From Gremmenia infestans (taxonomy: Eukaryota; Ascomycota; Leotiomycetes; Helotiales; Hamatocanthoscyphaceae), in the NCBI GenBank assembly GCA_032629725.1, contig JAFEVB010000004.1, positions 744,001 to 808,000 on the forward strand: a stretch of 64,000 nt of DNA. Reading direction: 5' to 3'. Position 1 is the stretch's first letter. The number at the start of each line of letters is the position of its first letter. Under the pieces are notes generated by a model. The model was not told where the DNA came from and ran no database searches. It worked only from the letters and a program-made list of their open reading frames with translations. Positions 54,718 to 64,000 of this stretch are shown here, piece after piece. The position numbers and the translations under genes were made by a program.

Positions 54718-55674
54718 TTAGATAGAGAACGGGATGGGCAAGCCCATGTTGGATCCGTGGTAACGGCGGCAGTCTTCAGTGAACTGATACGTAGAAGACC
54801 CGTGACGACAACGGAACCACCGACGACAAAGATGGCAATCAGTGCAAATTTTTTTTTCTTTCCTCGGGAGGTGCAGATGATGAAGGACCCGAATATGAAG
54901 AACGTAGACCAGCAGATCCTGGAAAATATTAAGGCCAGCATTGCTGAAATACAGCGCAACTTGATTAATGCAACTCCCAGGTTGATGTTTATTCCAGTCA
55001 TAACTAATAGGGGTACACTGAAAGATGTTTGCCATAACGCTTGCAAAGACGGTGAGAGACACGAATAGCATGATCGCGTAAATTGAGTATCTGTAGATCT
55101 TATTTGGAATAATTCGCTGTGGAATATTTAGTTTTTGACCTTGTTTGCTTACTACCGATTACCAAGCCACGAGAACTTACTAGATACAAGAACAGAACAG
55201 AGATCCTTGCAGTACCCACAGCGATATGATAAAGCATATCACCAAAATAAAATAACTCAACACCTATTAGTATAGTTGCAGTGTTTTGGGCATAACAAAC
55301 TCTCTTACCTGTTGTGATTTTCGAAGTTCGTTGTTGGTGGTAGATCTGCTAGATGTTGTCCAAGTCCAAATTTGGTTTCTATAATTGTCAAATCAGTAGA
55401 TGAAAAGCACAGTTGTGGAAAGTGAAAGCTTTGATTAGAAAAGCAATGAGATGAACCATAATTCCAACGTACGGTAGAAATTCATAGCCATTAATGCGAC
55501 CGCAACAGCCCAGGAAACGAGAATTGTGATATCGTCCGCACCAAATTGACTTATAGTCAAGCTTAATCGTATTAAGTCTCCCGCAATAACAGTTACTGTT
55601 GCTAGCAAGATCCTTGCAACATGGACTCCGATAAGACGGCCTACAAGAGACCCGTGTTGCACTGTCGTGGCCAT
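54718..55674 (-). pseudogene. Rhodopsin-domain (Pth11-like) membrane protein, broken
   Basis: The fungal rhodopsin-domain family can be followed in order on the minus strand: MATTVQHGSLVGRLIGVHVA (55674), FGADDITILVSWAVAVALMA, then after an intron TKFGLGQHLADLPPTTNF, then VELFYFGDMLYHIAVGTARI, LFLYLRIIPNKIYRYS, FQCTPISYDWNKHQPGSCIN and LNIFQDLLVYVLHIRVLHHL. Breaks: the join between NFENHNR and VELFYF cannot be made in one phase; at a nine-base A run (plus-strand T run near 54850) the frame shifts so that FALIAIFVVGGSVVVTGLLR continues in another frame; and after VTTDPTW a further shift and loss of the last helix follow. The homopolymer shift could be a sequence error, but three separate defects argue for a pseudogene. 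Family members are seven-helix candidate receptors. Confidence 0.72.
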
Positions 55675-56286
55675 AATGATCGTCCAGCAGCCAGGACGAG
55701 GGCTTGTGGCGAAATTATGAAGTCTTTGAAAACCCCGAATCTGGAATCGAAGAAAGCAACAGGTTTGTTGGCATGAATGAAGTACTTCGGAGAATTTAAA
55801 AGTCTCCAGAGATCGAGGAGAGTGATATGGAGCAACACCTTCTTTCTAACAACTATGTAGACCTTGAATTTTGCAACTCATTCATTCAAACAGGGTGGGC
55901 ATATCCTGGGCTCAATACCATGTCCGTTGCAGACGGGTATGGTTACGCACGAGGAAAGATCCCAACCTCCGTCCTCGAAAGATGTAAATTCTTGTAGCAA
56001 GGTTGTACCAACATGCATACCACATTATGTCTGGACTGATGCATGGATTGATAAGCAAGTTATCAACCAACCTGGGGCTATTGCTTTATAGTAGAGGGGA
56101 AAATCGGAGGGATTGTTCATTCCTGCGGCGTTTCAAGAGTTGTTGGCCGTTCGCACAATATATCCAAATTTAGATTCTCATCCGACTCATATTGAGGCAA
56201 CAAAGCCTGTTATTTGTACTGTAAAATCAGTCCAAGCGTGTGAAGCTTCGCTCTGGATTCAACTTCAGATCCTCATCGCTGCAAAG
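55675..56286. other. Intergenic in decayed island
   Basis: No gene seen. Open frames here do not resemble known proteins. The sequence leads into the NRPS-like fragment, whose first conserved residues follow ATG 56287. Confidence 0.45.
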
Positions 56287-56598
56287 ATGGAAAATCACGG
56301 GTTTTCTGAAGACAACGCCACTCTTCCCTCCATTGACGACAATCGAGCCCATACAACTCCGGACCGCGTTTATGGCGCCACCACTTGGATTGATGATAAC
56401 GATGAGAGACTGAGGTTGAGAAAGATTACATATCGCGACCTAGCCGACTCTGTTAATTCCTGTGCACAATGGATCGAGAGCAGATTCGGAAAGTCATCGA
56501 CTTTTGCAACACTAGCTTACGCTGGCACTGCCGATTTTCGGTACCTGATTGTGACAATGACGGCTGGAACTAGTAAAAAGTCATTTTTAGGAAAGTAG
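56287..56598 (+). pseudogene. NRPS-like adenylation domain, N-terminal fragment
   Basis: From ATG 56287 the product reads as the beginning of an NRPS-like (A-T-reductase/thioesterase) enzyme: LPSIDDNRAHTTPDRVYGAT, KITYRDLADSVNSCAQWIES, RFGKSSTFATLAYAGTADFR and YLIVTMTAGTS. Homology stops after about 95 residues, where the next element should be VKxGYK-like; instead the frame runs into the AT-rich block and terminates at 56598. The remaining domain is found downstream on the opposite strand, so this is a truncated relic. Confidence 0.7.
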
Positions 56599-56896
56599 AA
56601 GCTTAATAATAAGATATAATCTATAATATTCTAGATCTATATATAAGAGGTTTGCCTTATCTTAGAATGAGATAAGGCTTTTACTTAGTTATATAACTAT
56701 AAAGGCTCTAAGTCTAAGTCCTAAGACTTACTACCTAAAGTCTAGGGTTTCCTCTAGACTTTAAAGTAAACACTTTTAATCTTAATAGAATTAGGCTTTT
56801 GAGCGATTTATCTATTCTTTTAGTTTAGTATAAACCTATGAAAGCTATAGGTATTCTTAGAATGCCTAAAATAAAAATAAGGCTATTATCTAAGCT
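56590..56896. repeat. AT-rich, hairpin-rich block between NRPS-like halves
   Basis: About 300 bp of markedly AT-rich, TA-rich sequence with several short inverted repeats: GCCTTATCT (56654-56662) against AGATAAGGC (56670-56678); TAAAGTCTAG (56736-56745) against CTAGACTTTA (56754-56763); AAGTCT against AGACTT near 56711-56730. It sits exactly between two oppositely oriented pieces of one adenylation domain. The composition looks like repeat-induced point mutation of an inserted element or a small MITE-like element, but no terminal repeats or target duplication could be fixed by eye. Confidence 0.55.
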
Positions 56897-57660
56897 TTAG
56901 TAGATAGTAACCAACGCAGCTTTTACATCAGGATGAGTGGCGATTATGCCTTCGTATTGAACAGGGTTGGCCTTCTCGCCGTTTAGGAACACAATTATAT
57001 CACCGGCGCGCCCGCTGTATTGCCAGAAATCGGTCTCCGTCGGATGTGGCGTGAACAAATATTTTGTAAAGAATGAGTTCAACTCTGGGAAATAGAGAAA
57101 TGGTGGGAGGTATTCTCGCGCGCTCGAATTCCGAGGCAGGACGAGTTCAAACAGCCCTTCGCCACGGTGCTGGAATTTGGCTTTCAGTGCAGAATGAAAC
57201 TTGAACGAGTTCCAATCTTGCTTTGGCCAAGGTCCGGCTTTGCGCAAGAGAGGCCACGCACCATACTCGGACGAGCCGTAGCAGCTGAAGAGTGGTATGC
57301 GAGAGCGTCGCACCAGCGGCTTGGGGTAGATCACCTCCAGACCAAAATATTAAAGAAAGGTGAGAGCATATCGTGCCGAGGAGTTGAGAGCTTTTAGAGA
57401 TCTCTTCAATTATCGAAGGAGGAAGAAACGCAGAGTCGGCTCGATTGTACTCGAGGATTGTGGCGAGGTTCGACGCTGTAGGTATACCCACAGGGGCAGG
57501 TAGAATGGTTGTGGACAGGTTGTAGATGTCATTGATTATACTGAAGTAGATGCCAGCAATCTATTTGATATTCAGTTTCGTTTATAGGCGGAAGAAGCAC
57601 AATACACATGGAAAAATGGAAAGAAGAGGATGATACGTTTGTTATGATGAGCTGAATTGA
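56897..57660 (-). pseudogene. NRPS-like adenylation domain, central/C-terminal fragment
   Basis: On the minus strand, reading from about 57660 down: IILFFPFFH, a 40-60 bp intron-like gap (GTGTAT..TAG), IAGIYFSIINDIYNLSTTIL, GIPTASNLATILEYNRADSA, LPPSIIEEISKSS, LIFWSGGDLPQAAGATLS, then a frameshift to YPKPLVRRSRIPLFSCYGSS, EYGAWPLL, FELVLPRNSS, LFTPHPTETDFWQYSGRAGD and IIVFLNGEKANPVQYEG, ending HPDVKAALVTIY with a stop at the edge of the AT-rich block. These are the middle and end of the same type of adenylation domain whose beginning lies on the plus strand at 56287. At least one frameshift and loss of both ends show it is dead. Confidence 0.72.
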
Positions 57661-58360
57661 AGCTGTCATAACCTTTTGGACTTCGACCTCTTATGCTAGC
57701 TTTAAGCCCTATTCTATCGAATACTTTATTGTTTATATTCTAAGACCTTAGATTGCGGTTGAAGAATACCGTAGCCGTAAGGTAGTATCTTAATACTAAG
57801 GTATCTTTTGCTATCTTTAGCATATGTGGGGTTGGGCGAGAGTGCAGAGTGCTACTGTAAAGTAGAAGGTCCACTTTAGCTAGGTGGACGTGGACTAATC
57901 AGATGCCCCCCTTAGCAGGGTTTCAAGTGAAATAAGTGTAATGTATAAAAAAATATCTTGGTCTTAAGGTAGTACGGTGCGCCTGAAAATAGTCACTAAC
58001 ATGCTTAGCGGCAATTATAAGGAATGAGTTCTTGTGTATTAATATTCTAGCTAGCCTAAGTAGGCAAGTCGATTTCCTACTCAAGTTTAGAGTCTTACAT
58101 AACATATAATATCATGACTTCGTTGTTTCTAATGTTTTACTTATACTCTTACTAAAATTCATTGCTCTATGAATCCAATAATATTCCTAAGTTGAAGCAG
58201 ATACCCTAAAAACGCTCTCTTTCTCTATTCTTCCAAGCTCCTATTCTCGAACAAGTCGCTCTAAATCTAACTTCTACCTTCCATATTGAAGCACATACCC
58301 AAAACTCCGTCGGTCTCTTCCTACTCCTTCTCAAGTTCTCATCGTCATCCTTGACTAATA
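57661..58360. other. AT-rich intergenic, probable mobile-element relics
   Basis: AT-rich with short palindromes (TAGTAT-CTTA-ATACTA at 57783-57798) and no open frame of interest. Composition resembles the 56.6-56.9 kb block. I cannot assign an element. Confidence 0.4.
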
Positions 58361-58734
58361 TCAAATCCCCAAACCTAAAGCCAACCCCCCAATAACGCAA
58401 ACACCCGAAACAGCAACCACCCAGATATCAATCGAGCGTATACTATTCGCACCAGATAACCCGGGTTTTCCAGAAGAGCTTCCTACTGCCCCGGATGATG
58501 TAGCGCCAGCCTTGGTTGTTGATACTTGGGTGTTGGAGAGCGGAGGGAAAGGCTGGGTTGGCATTGTACTGCTCGTTTCTTGTGATCAGTCGGGAATGAC
58601 TGGAGATAGGAGAGAAGTGGAACGTACTAGTTGTTGTTTGTGGCTATGGTGATGGGAGTTTCTGTTTGCGATAATGCTAGGGTACCGAAAAGGAGGACGA
58701 AGAGGAAGCCGATGAGAGATGTGAAGCGTGCCAT
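58361..58734 (-). CDS. Small secreted or GPI-anchored surface protein
   Basis: Model complement(join(58361..58568,58628..58734)), 104 aa. Exon 1 gives MARFTSLIGFLFVLLFGTLA, a clear signal peptide with likely cleavage after ALSQ. The mature part is Ser/Thr/Gly/Pro-rich (TTKAGATSSGAVGSSSG), and the C-terminus is a hydrophobic segment after a short polar stretch (IDIWVVAVSGVCVIGGLALG), consistent with GPI attachment at the Ser/Gly-rich region or a single membrane anchor. The 59-bp intron (58569-58627) uses GTACGT and a CAG acceptor; a nearer AAG acceptor would create an in-frame stop, which decides the join. No family is recognised; it is probably a cell-wall/surface mannoprotein-like product. 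Confidence 0.6.
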
Positions 58735-59170
58735 TGTTGTGCTGCCTTTGCAAATTGGCAATCGGAACTTTGGTATTCGGTTGGGAGCTTTCTTGGGCGA
58801 GGAAGTGATAGTTGAGTGTGTTTCTACTATCAGGAAGGAAGATTAAAGTTGGCTTGGAGGGATAGTTGTTGATAACGAAATGGGCCTGGAATGCTGTAAC
58901 ACTTGCAAACGTAAAGCATTCCAACGAGCGGTAGGTGGGATCTCCGTCAATAACACAAACAAGCTATATATAATGAGCTAAATATGTTTATTCTCCGGAA
59001 ATATACATTATGGTACCGGATGTGGTATGCATTTATAGAAAAGGGGGCTTCTTCACGTGATATCCCCCTTTACACGAAAATGGCGCGGGGTTTGCAACCG
59101 AGAAATCTCGACGCGTTCAACGCCTTCGAACAATTCCTAAAGGTACCACAAGTAACAACGACCAACCAAC
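58735..59170. promoter_or_regulatory. Divergent promoter region
   Basis: 436 bp between the surface-protein gene and POL31, head to head. TATATATAATG near 58964-58974 could be a TATA element. No other signal. Confidence 0.4.
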
Positions 59171-60854
59171 ATGGCGGTCCTTGAGGAAGAAGGAAACTTC
59201 CTTCATGCACCATCGTAAGATCCCCATTGCTATTTAGTATCCAGTAGCTAATATGTGCAGAGATCAAAACTATGCGGCCCTCGAGCGAGCGTCCACCTCC
59301 TACAAACCCCACGAAACGTACGCGCTGGAAAAGGAAAAGCATTACCAGCAACAATTTGCGGACATTTACTTCTTGCGCCTAACGAAACTGAAGCCTGCTG
59401 TGGAGAAAATGGCGTCAGATGCGTGGGAAGATTTTCAGATTGCGGGGGAGACGGTGCAGAGGGTTGATAGAGTGCTTGATGTGAGGCAGGGGAAGCTATG
59501 CTGGGTGATTGGCACGATATACATGGAAATGCCACTGAAACCCAATATTCTGGATGACATCTCGAAGGATGTGAGTACTCCCTATATTCTAGGGTTTATT
59601 TATGGTACTAACTGGACCAGCATTGGATCTCAGCCCCCCCTCCACGCCAAAAATACCTATCACCTTCAGGAGACGATCTTATAATGCTGGAAGATGAGTC
59701 GGGGCGGCTACGATTGATTGGATCATCAATGTCAAACGAGATGCTTGTTACAGGCTGTATCATAGCAGTTATGGGCACCGAGAACGCGAATGGAGACTTC
59801 GAAGTCGTCGATATCAAAGTACCCGATCTCCCACCTCAATCCGAGCGCTGGCATACTTCCTCCCCACCCTCCAAGAACACAAAAGATGAAGAGCACGAAG
59901 ATGAAGACATGGACAAGCCTGAGCCAGTAAGCAATGGCAAGAAGATAGCCATTGTCTCAGGTCTCAACTTTTCCGGTACAGATGCCTCCCACTCCCTCGA
60001 ACTCAACCTCCTCACCGAATTCCTCCTCGGCGAAGCTCTTGATCCCGTAACCCAGGAGACTGTATCTCAAATTAGCAGACTCATCATAGCGGGCAACTCT
60101 ATTGCTCTAGATGCTGACTCTGTTTCCCATGATACTATTGGTAACACGAGGAAGAACGCCCATAAAAAATATGGTTATGATAGTAGCGCATACAATCCTG
60201 CTCCTACCGCGCATTTTGATAACTTCCTTGCGACTTTGCTGCCTAGCCTACCGGTTACGTTAATTCCTGGTTATACGGATCCTGCGAATGCCAGTCTTCC
60301 TCAACAGCCGATACATGCTGCTATGTTTCCGCAAGCAAGAGCATATGGTGGCATGCCACCTGCAGTAGGCGAGGAGAAACAGGCTGGTTGGTTCGACACC
60401 GTCACCAATCCCTGGGATGGCGAGATTGAGGGTTGGAAGGTGTTGGGGACTGGTGGGCAAAATGTCGATGATGTTTTCAAGTATGTGGAGAGTGAGGATA
60501 GACTTGGTATGATGGAGGCAATGTGTAGATGGCGATGTTGTGCACCAACTGCACCGGATACATTATGTAAGTTTGCAGCTTCATTTATCTATTCCGAGGT
60601 ATATAACCTAACAATATCTAGGGAGCTATCCGTTCCAAGATGACGACCCTTTCGTCTTGAATACCTGCCCGCATCTCTTCTTCGTAGGCTCGCAGCCTCA
60701 ATTCGACACTGCGATGATCGAGGGGCCTGAAGGGCAAATGGTCCGGCTAATTGCGGTTCCTAAATTTGCGGAGACTGGCGAGATTGTCCTGGTGGATTCG
60801 GAAACCTTGGACACGTCAGTGGTTAGATTCAGTGTTGCGCCTGGCCTTGAATGA
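59171..60854 (+). CDS. POL31: DNA polymerase delta subunit 2 (POLD2/Pol31/Cdc1)
   Basis: Model join(59171..59214,59261..59570,59621..60566,60622..60854), 510 aa. The N-terminal OB region reads HYQQQFADIYFLRLTKLKPA, WEDFQIAGETVQRVDRVLDV and GKLCWVIGTIYMEMPLKPNI, and continues LIMLEDESGRLRLIGSSMSN. The calcineurin-like phosphoesterase fold of B subunits follows (KKIAIVSGLNFSGTDASHSL, SRLIIAGNSI, FLATLLPSLPVTLIPGYTDP, NTCPHLFFVGSQPQFDT). As in all B subunits the metal ligands are not conserved, so it is structural: it bridges the catalytic subunit and Pol32 for lagging-strand synthesis and repair. Four exons join cleanly. The first exon is only 44 bp, so a simple ORF search misses the true start. 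Confidence 0.93.
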
Positions 60855-61937
60855 TATACTTGGTCCTGCGGAAATAGTTCCCTCGGCATGGCAGCAGAAA
60901 TGTAGTTTTGTAGTAGGCTGTCGAATAAATACTACTACCCACGATTACCACCTACGGCAGAGGGGTTAGGGGGTTGTGGAAGCTGGGTCATTACAGGAGA
61001 GTCAAGCGGGCAATGCGTCTGTATACTCACATATACCGATTTGTCACCTCACTCTATGACTCAGATCGGGAAATGTATACCTGGAAATCAAATCAGTGAC
61101 ATTTTCAATATTTGGTCTTCCAGTTTTCCTCTTGACATTTGTGTCTCTACTGCTCCATAACCCAGCTGTGAGAATTTATTTGCCTCAAAAGCTAAAATCA
61201 ATCTCACAGCACCAAAGCAAAGTTTGCGTTGTACTTTCTTCCTTTTGTTTCGCATTTGGTCAAGGGAGGCAGGTGGGAGAATTTCACCTGCCATGCCCTT
61301 TTTCATCCAAGTGGAATATGCTGTTTAATGCATTTCTTTACTCAAGCTGTGACAGCGTGATGGGACTAATCTCTACAATACCCCATCCATCCAATACCTT
61401 CTCTGAGAGATTTCATGTCTTCAAAATTATCAAAGTATTGGTGAAGCTGGCCAGTGCTCAGAATGTTCCAGTAAAATGGATCGTCTTTCATTATATCACT
61501 TTCTCGGTTCGTACTACTCGTCTCGAGCTACGGCAAAATATATGTGTTCCGGATTCCTTGCTAACACTCACTCGCTCTTTGATAGATAGATAGATGCATT
61601 TACAAACATCAGAGATCGGAGAATATGGCACTGCTCAATTTGCTTGCAAAAAAACTGACTAGGTATTGAGAAAAGGAAGACGAGCATTCGTACGCAGTTC
61701 TGTCACTAGAATTGGTGATGAGGGGCTTTTATTTGGTGATATGTATTATATTGTTAGTTCTGTAGGTGCGAAGAGTGAATTTCCTGTTCCGGATGACGTT
61801 ATTATTAATGCTGCTCTGATCTGTCTTGAATGGAGAGTAAAGATTGAAGTTACCGCGCCGTGGAAGCTGCCGCATAACAGTGACTACATTCTCGTTACCC
61901 GGGCACCCCATTTGCTCAAACCACCCGCCGCCATATT
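60855..61937. other. Intergenic between convergent genes
   Basis: About 1.1 kb. A 165-codon plus-strand frame (61096-61593) begins only with GTG and shows no motif; treated as chance. Short GATA runs near 61583-61592. Confidence 0.5.
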
Positions 61938-63374
61938 TTAGAAGGTCCAAACATCGTCCTGCTCCCTGTTCGAAGCGCTCGAGGAGCCCACTGACGATGT
62001 CAGAGAGGCCAGATTTATAATTGCCCCACTTCCATCTAAAGACTGCGCATTTGTTAAAGCAGCTGCCCTTCCTCCGTCCAAACCCACGCCCTCCTGTACC
62101 CGTAACGGACCATGGCCTACCTTCACAGCACCTTCGTACTCCCCAAGCACAGTACACCGTCCCACCGCAACCGCCACCCCATCATCCTCAAACACCTCCT
62201 CAAACCTCGCCCTCAGATCCCCCAACTCCTCACGCACCATAACCCCCCTATCCTCCGCCATCTGCACCCCAACCTCATTAGCGCCCTCCCAATGCCCGCG
62301 CATCAACATCTTCAAGCCCCACATATCAACTTCGATGCCAAACCTCCTCGCCCCTTTCTTTACCACGACCTTCAGCGTTCTCGGGCAAAGCTTCGAAATA
62401 GCCTGCATGACCACTCCTCCGTCCCAGAGGAAGTCCGCAAACGCAATGGGGTTGGGTTGCATGCCCAGCGCTGTGGTGGACAGGCCTACTTTCTTGGGCG
62501 AGAGAACAAGCGTGAGGGAGTCTAGAGAGGGGTTTGCGGCGACGAGCGTCTGGAGGCTGGTGGCTGTTCTCTCAAACCAGTCGATGCTCCAGCAATCCTT
62601 TGCGTATTCCAGAACCACGTGCCGGAAGAGGTGGTGGAACGTTGCTTGAAGCAGAGGCGTGTCGTCGTACATGCGCTGTCGGGTGGTGGATGGGCGGAGG
62701 AGGGCTTGGAATGTGTTCTGGGAGTAGAGGAAGGAGGTGCATTCGTGTGCGAATTGCTTGCAGGTAAATAGTATGGAGTGCGAGACGAAAATGTTGCGTT
62801 CTGGAGTCGTCCAGTCCGGTTTTAGGAGGATGGGCTTCGGGTATTGGAGAATGTAACCATAGATGCGCTCGCGGACTTCGAGGGGCACTCGTAAGATAGG
62901 GGTGCGCTCGAGGGTATTGGGGATGATGGCTTTGCGAGTGCTTGCGATTAGATCTTCTCGCATCTCAATGTACGACATGATTCCTTGACCATCTGCACCC
63001 CGTCGAACGGCCGTCTTCTTCCCCTTCTTGCGCTTGTTGCCCACGATGGGGTCTTGGGAGGTGTTGCCCCATGTTGCATGGCTGGAAGAGTCTTCTTGGA
63101 GTTTCTTGGCTAATTCTTCGATGTCTTCGGGTTTGATGTCTTCGCGCCAGAGTCTGCCGCGGGTGATCTGGAATGGGCGTTTGAAGCGGGTGTTGACGCG
63201 TTTTATGGGGTAGGGATTTGGTTGTTGTTCTTCGTCGGCTTCGTAGGGACGCTTCTGGGAAGCTCGAGTGTTACCGGTTGGAGCTGCTTTCTTTGTTACA
63301 TGGCTTGGCTTTCTGGCGTATCCATCTATCTTTCCTCTAGGAAGTGGTTGGATTTTCTTTTTCCGGGGAGCCAT
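61938..63374 (-). CDS. 2EXR/F-box-like domain protein
   Basis: Single exon from ATG 63374 (MAPRKKKIQPLPRGKIDGYA), 478 aa. The same frame is open 65 codons further upstream to an ATG at 63569, but that part is low-quality hydrophobic sequence without homology-like features, so the inner ATG is preferred. The N-terminal 130 residues are basic and disordered with likely nuclear signals (NKRKKGKKTAVRRG). The recognisable part is ILRVPLEVRERIYGYILQYP followed by SHSILFTCKQFAHECTSFLY, the F-box/2EXR-like start common in fungal orphan families. The C-terminal third is Gly/Val-rich. Molecular function unknown; possible substrate adaptor or nuclear regulator. Confidence 0.75.
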   Translation of the reverse strand: MAPRKKKIQPLPRGKIDGYARKPSHVTKKAAPTGNTRASQKRPYEADEEQQPNPYPIKRVNTRFKRPFQITRGRLWREDIKPEDIEELAKKLQEDSSSHATWGNTSQDPIVGNKRKKGKKTAVRRGADGQGIMSYIEMREDLIASTRKAIIPNTLERTPILRVPLEVRERIYGYILQYPKPILLKPDWTTPERNIFVSHSILFTCKQFAHECTSFLYSQNTFQALLRPSTTRQRMYDDTPLLQATFHHLFRHVVLEYAKDCWSIDWFERTATSLQTLVAANPSLDSLTLVLSPKKVGLSTTALGMQPNPIAFADFLWDGGVVMQAISKLCPRTLKVVVKKGARRFGIEVDMWGLKMLMRGHWEGANEVGVQMAEDRGVMVREELGDLRARFEEVFEDDGVAVAVGRCTVLGEYEGAVKVGHGPLRVQEGVGLDGGRAAALTNAQSLDGSGAIINLASLTSSVGSSSASNREQDDVWTF

Positions 63375-64000
63375 GTTGGGTCCACCAGGGTCTGTTGAAA
63401 GGTCAACTAGAGGACCTGATTTGAAGAAGTGAATGGAGATCTTGCTAGTGAATGATGTTGGGAATAGGAGTTTGGAAACTAGAATGTAGAGGGTGAGGAT
63501 GCAAGAACCCAATTGAGTTGATGCACGGAAGTGGAAGTGCGGAATCGATGCTGTGATTTGACTTGTCAACGGAATTGACGACTTGAATTAGGAAAGGGAT
63601 CTGACATACTGAAAAAAAATGAATGGACTAAGAAGTAATTTCTAACTTGGACACAGTTGGCTGCACCTGGGCAATAAGGTGAAGGGGATGGATTCGAGAA
63701 ACAAGACCATAGTTCCTCGGAAGAGAAAGTGAATGACAAATGACTTACGAAGTCTGGAAACTTGGTGGACATCTAAATAAGACGGCACTGAAGTTAAAGT
63801 TGAAGGGCACTCTGCTATCTGAGCCAATGAGTCTCCACTCAAGAAAAGAGAAGACAAATTGATCGCAAGAAGCGAGAGATCCCAAAAAAGAACAACGAAG
63901 GTGATGTTACGTGAAGGTATTTGCAACAAGGAGTCTCTGCAGCACAATTGTGAAAAACGAATTGAGTGATGAAGACTGCTTATTGGAGATTTTCGGAGGA
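63375..64000. other. Window edge, no supported gene
   Basis: Upstream flank of the 2EXR/F-box-like gene. Open frames on the minus strand (63566-63947) do not resemble proteins I know; they may belong to a leader or to nothing. Confidence 0.4.

Noticed and set aside
61096..61593. 165-codon plus-strand frame
   Set aside because: Begins with GTG rather than ATG and shows no domain; sits between two convergent genes as 3' flank.

Overview
This window is nuclear DNA from a filamentous ascomycete (Pezizomycotina). The evidence is short spliceosomal introns (about 41-115 bp, GT..AG, often with a CTAAC/CTGAC branch site), a lone dispersed 5S rRNA gene, a Zn2Cys6 regulator, trehalose phosphorylase of the CCG-9 type, and recognisable ascomycete orthologues throughout. 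Two 2EXR-like genes, an NRPS-like remnant and the general style of the genes hint at Leotiomycetes; that placement is inference. There is no operon structure, CRISPR or prophage.

Layout. 1-12.9 kb is sparse and accessory-like: two small spliced genes head to head near 1.8-2.6 kb, a Zn2Cys6/fungal_trans regulator (3977-6455), a 5S rRNA gene (6784-6902), a 2EXR-type ORF without an ATG (7485-8291), a SET-domain lysine methyltransferase that runs across two apparent ORFs (8451-10636), a decayed alpha/beta-hydrolase pseudogene (about 11519-12329) and an unidentified exon-like fragment. 12.9-20.9 kb holds trehalose phosphorylase, an uncharacterised nuclear protein, the ribosome-biogenesis helicase SPB4 and a DGK1-type CTP-dependent diacylglycerol kinase. 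22.7-39.9 kb is a dense housekeeping block: KxDL protein, RPS0, mitochondrial uS15, V-ATPase subunit d, NOP58, an RS-rich HUB1, the PIG-H subunit GPI15, DEG1/PUS3, a divergent Rho-like GTPase with a CaaX box, an insertion-bearing PRPP synthetase and RNA polymerase III subunit RPC17. 40-53.7 kb is looser: a candidate small gene, a stomatin-family protein, an AVT-type vacuolar amino acid transporter and a VHC1-type cation-chloride cotransporter. 54.2-58.3 kb is a decayed island: a frameshifted rhodopsin-domain (Pth11-like) membrane protein, two opposed fragments of one NRPS-like adenylation domain, and a hairpin-rich AT-rich block between them. The window ends with a small GPI-type surface protein, DNA polymerase delta subunit 2 and a second 2EXR/F-box-like protein.

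Functional themes: translation and ribosome biogenesis (RPS0, uS15m, NOP58, SPB4, DEG1, 5S, RPC17), vacuole and endomembrane (VMA6, AVT, VHC1, KxDL, DGK1), and splicing (HUB1). These genes are neighbours, not a pathway cluster. All exon joins were inferred by eye from reading frame, splice consensus and protein-family continuity; no alignment or transcript data were available.
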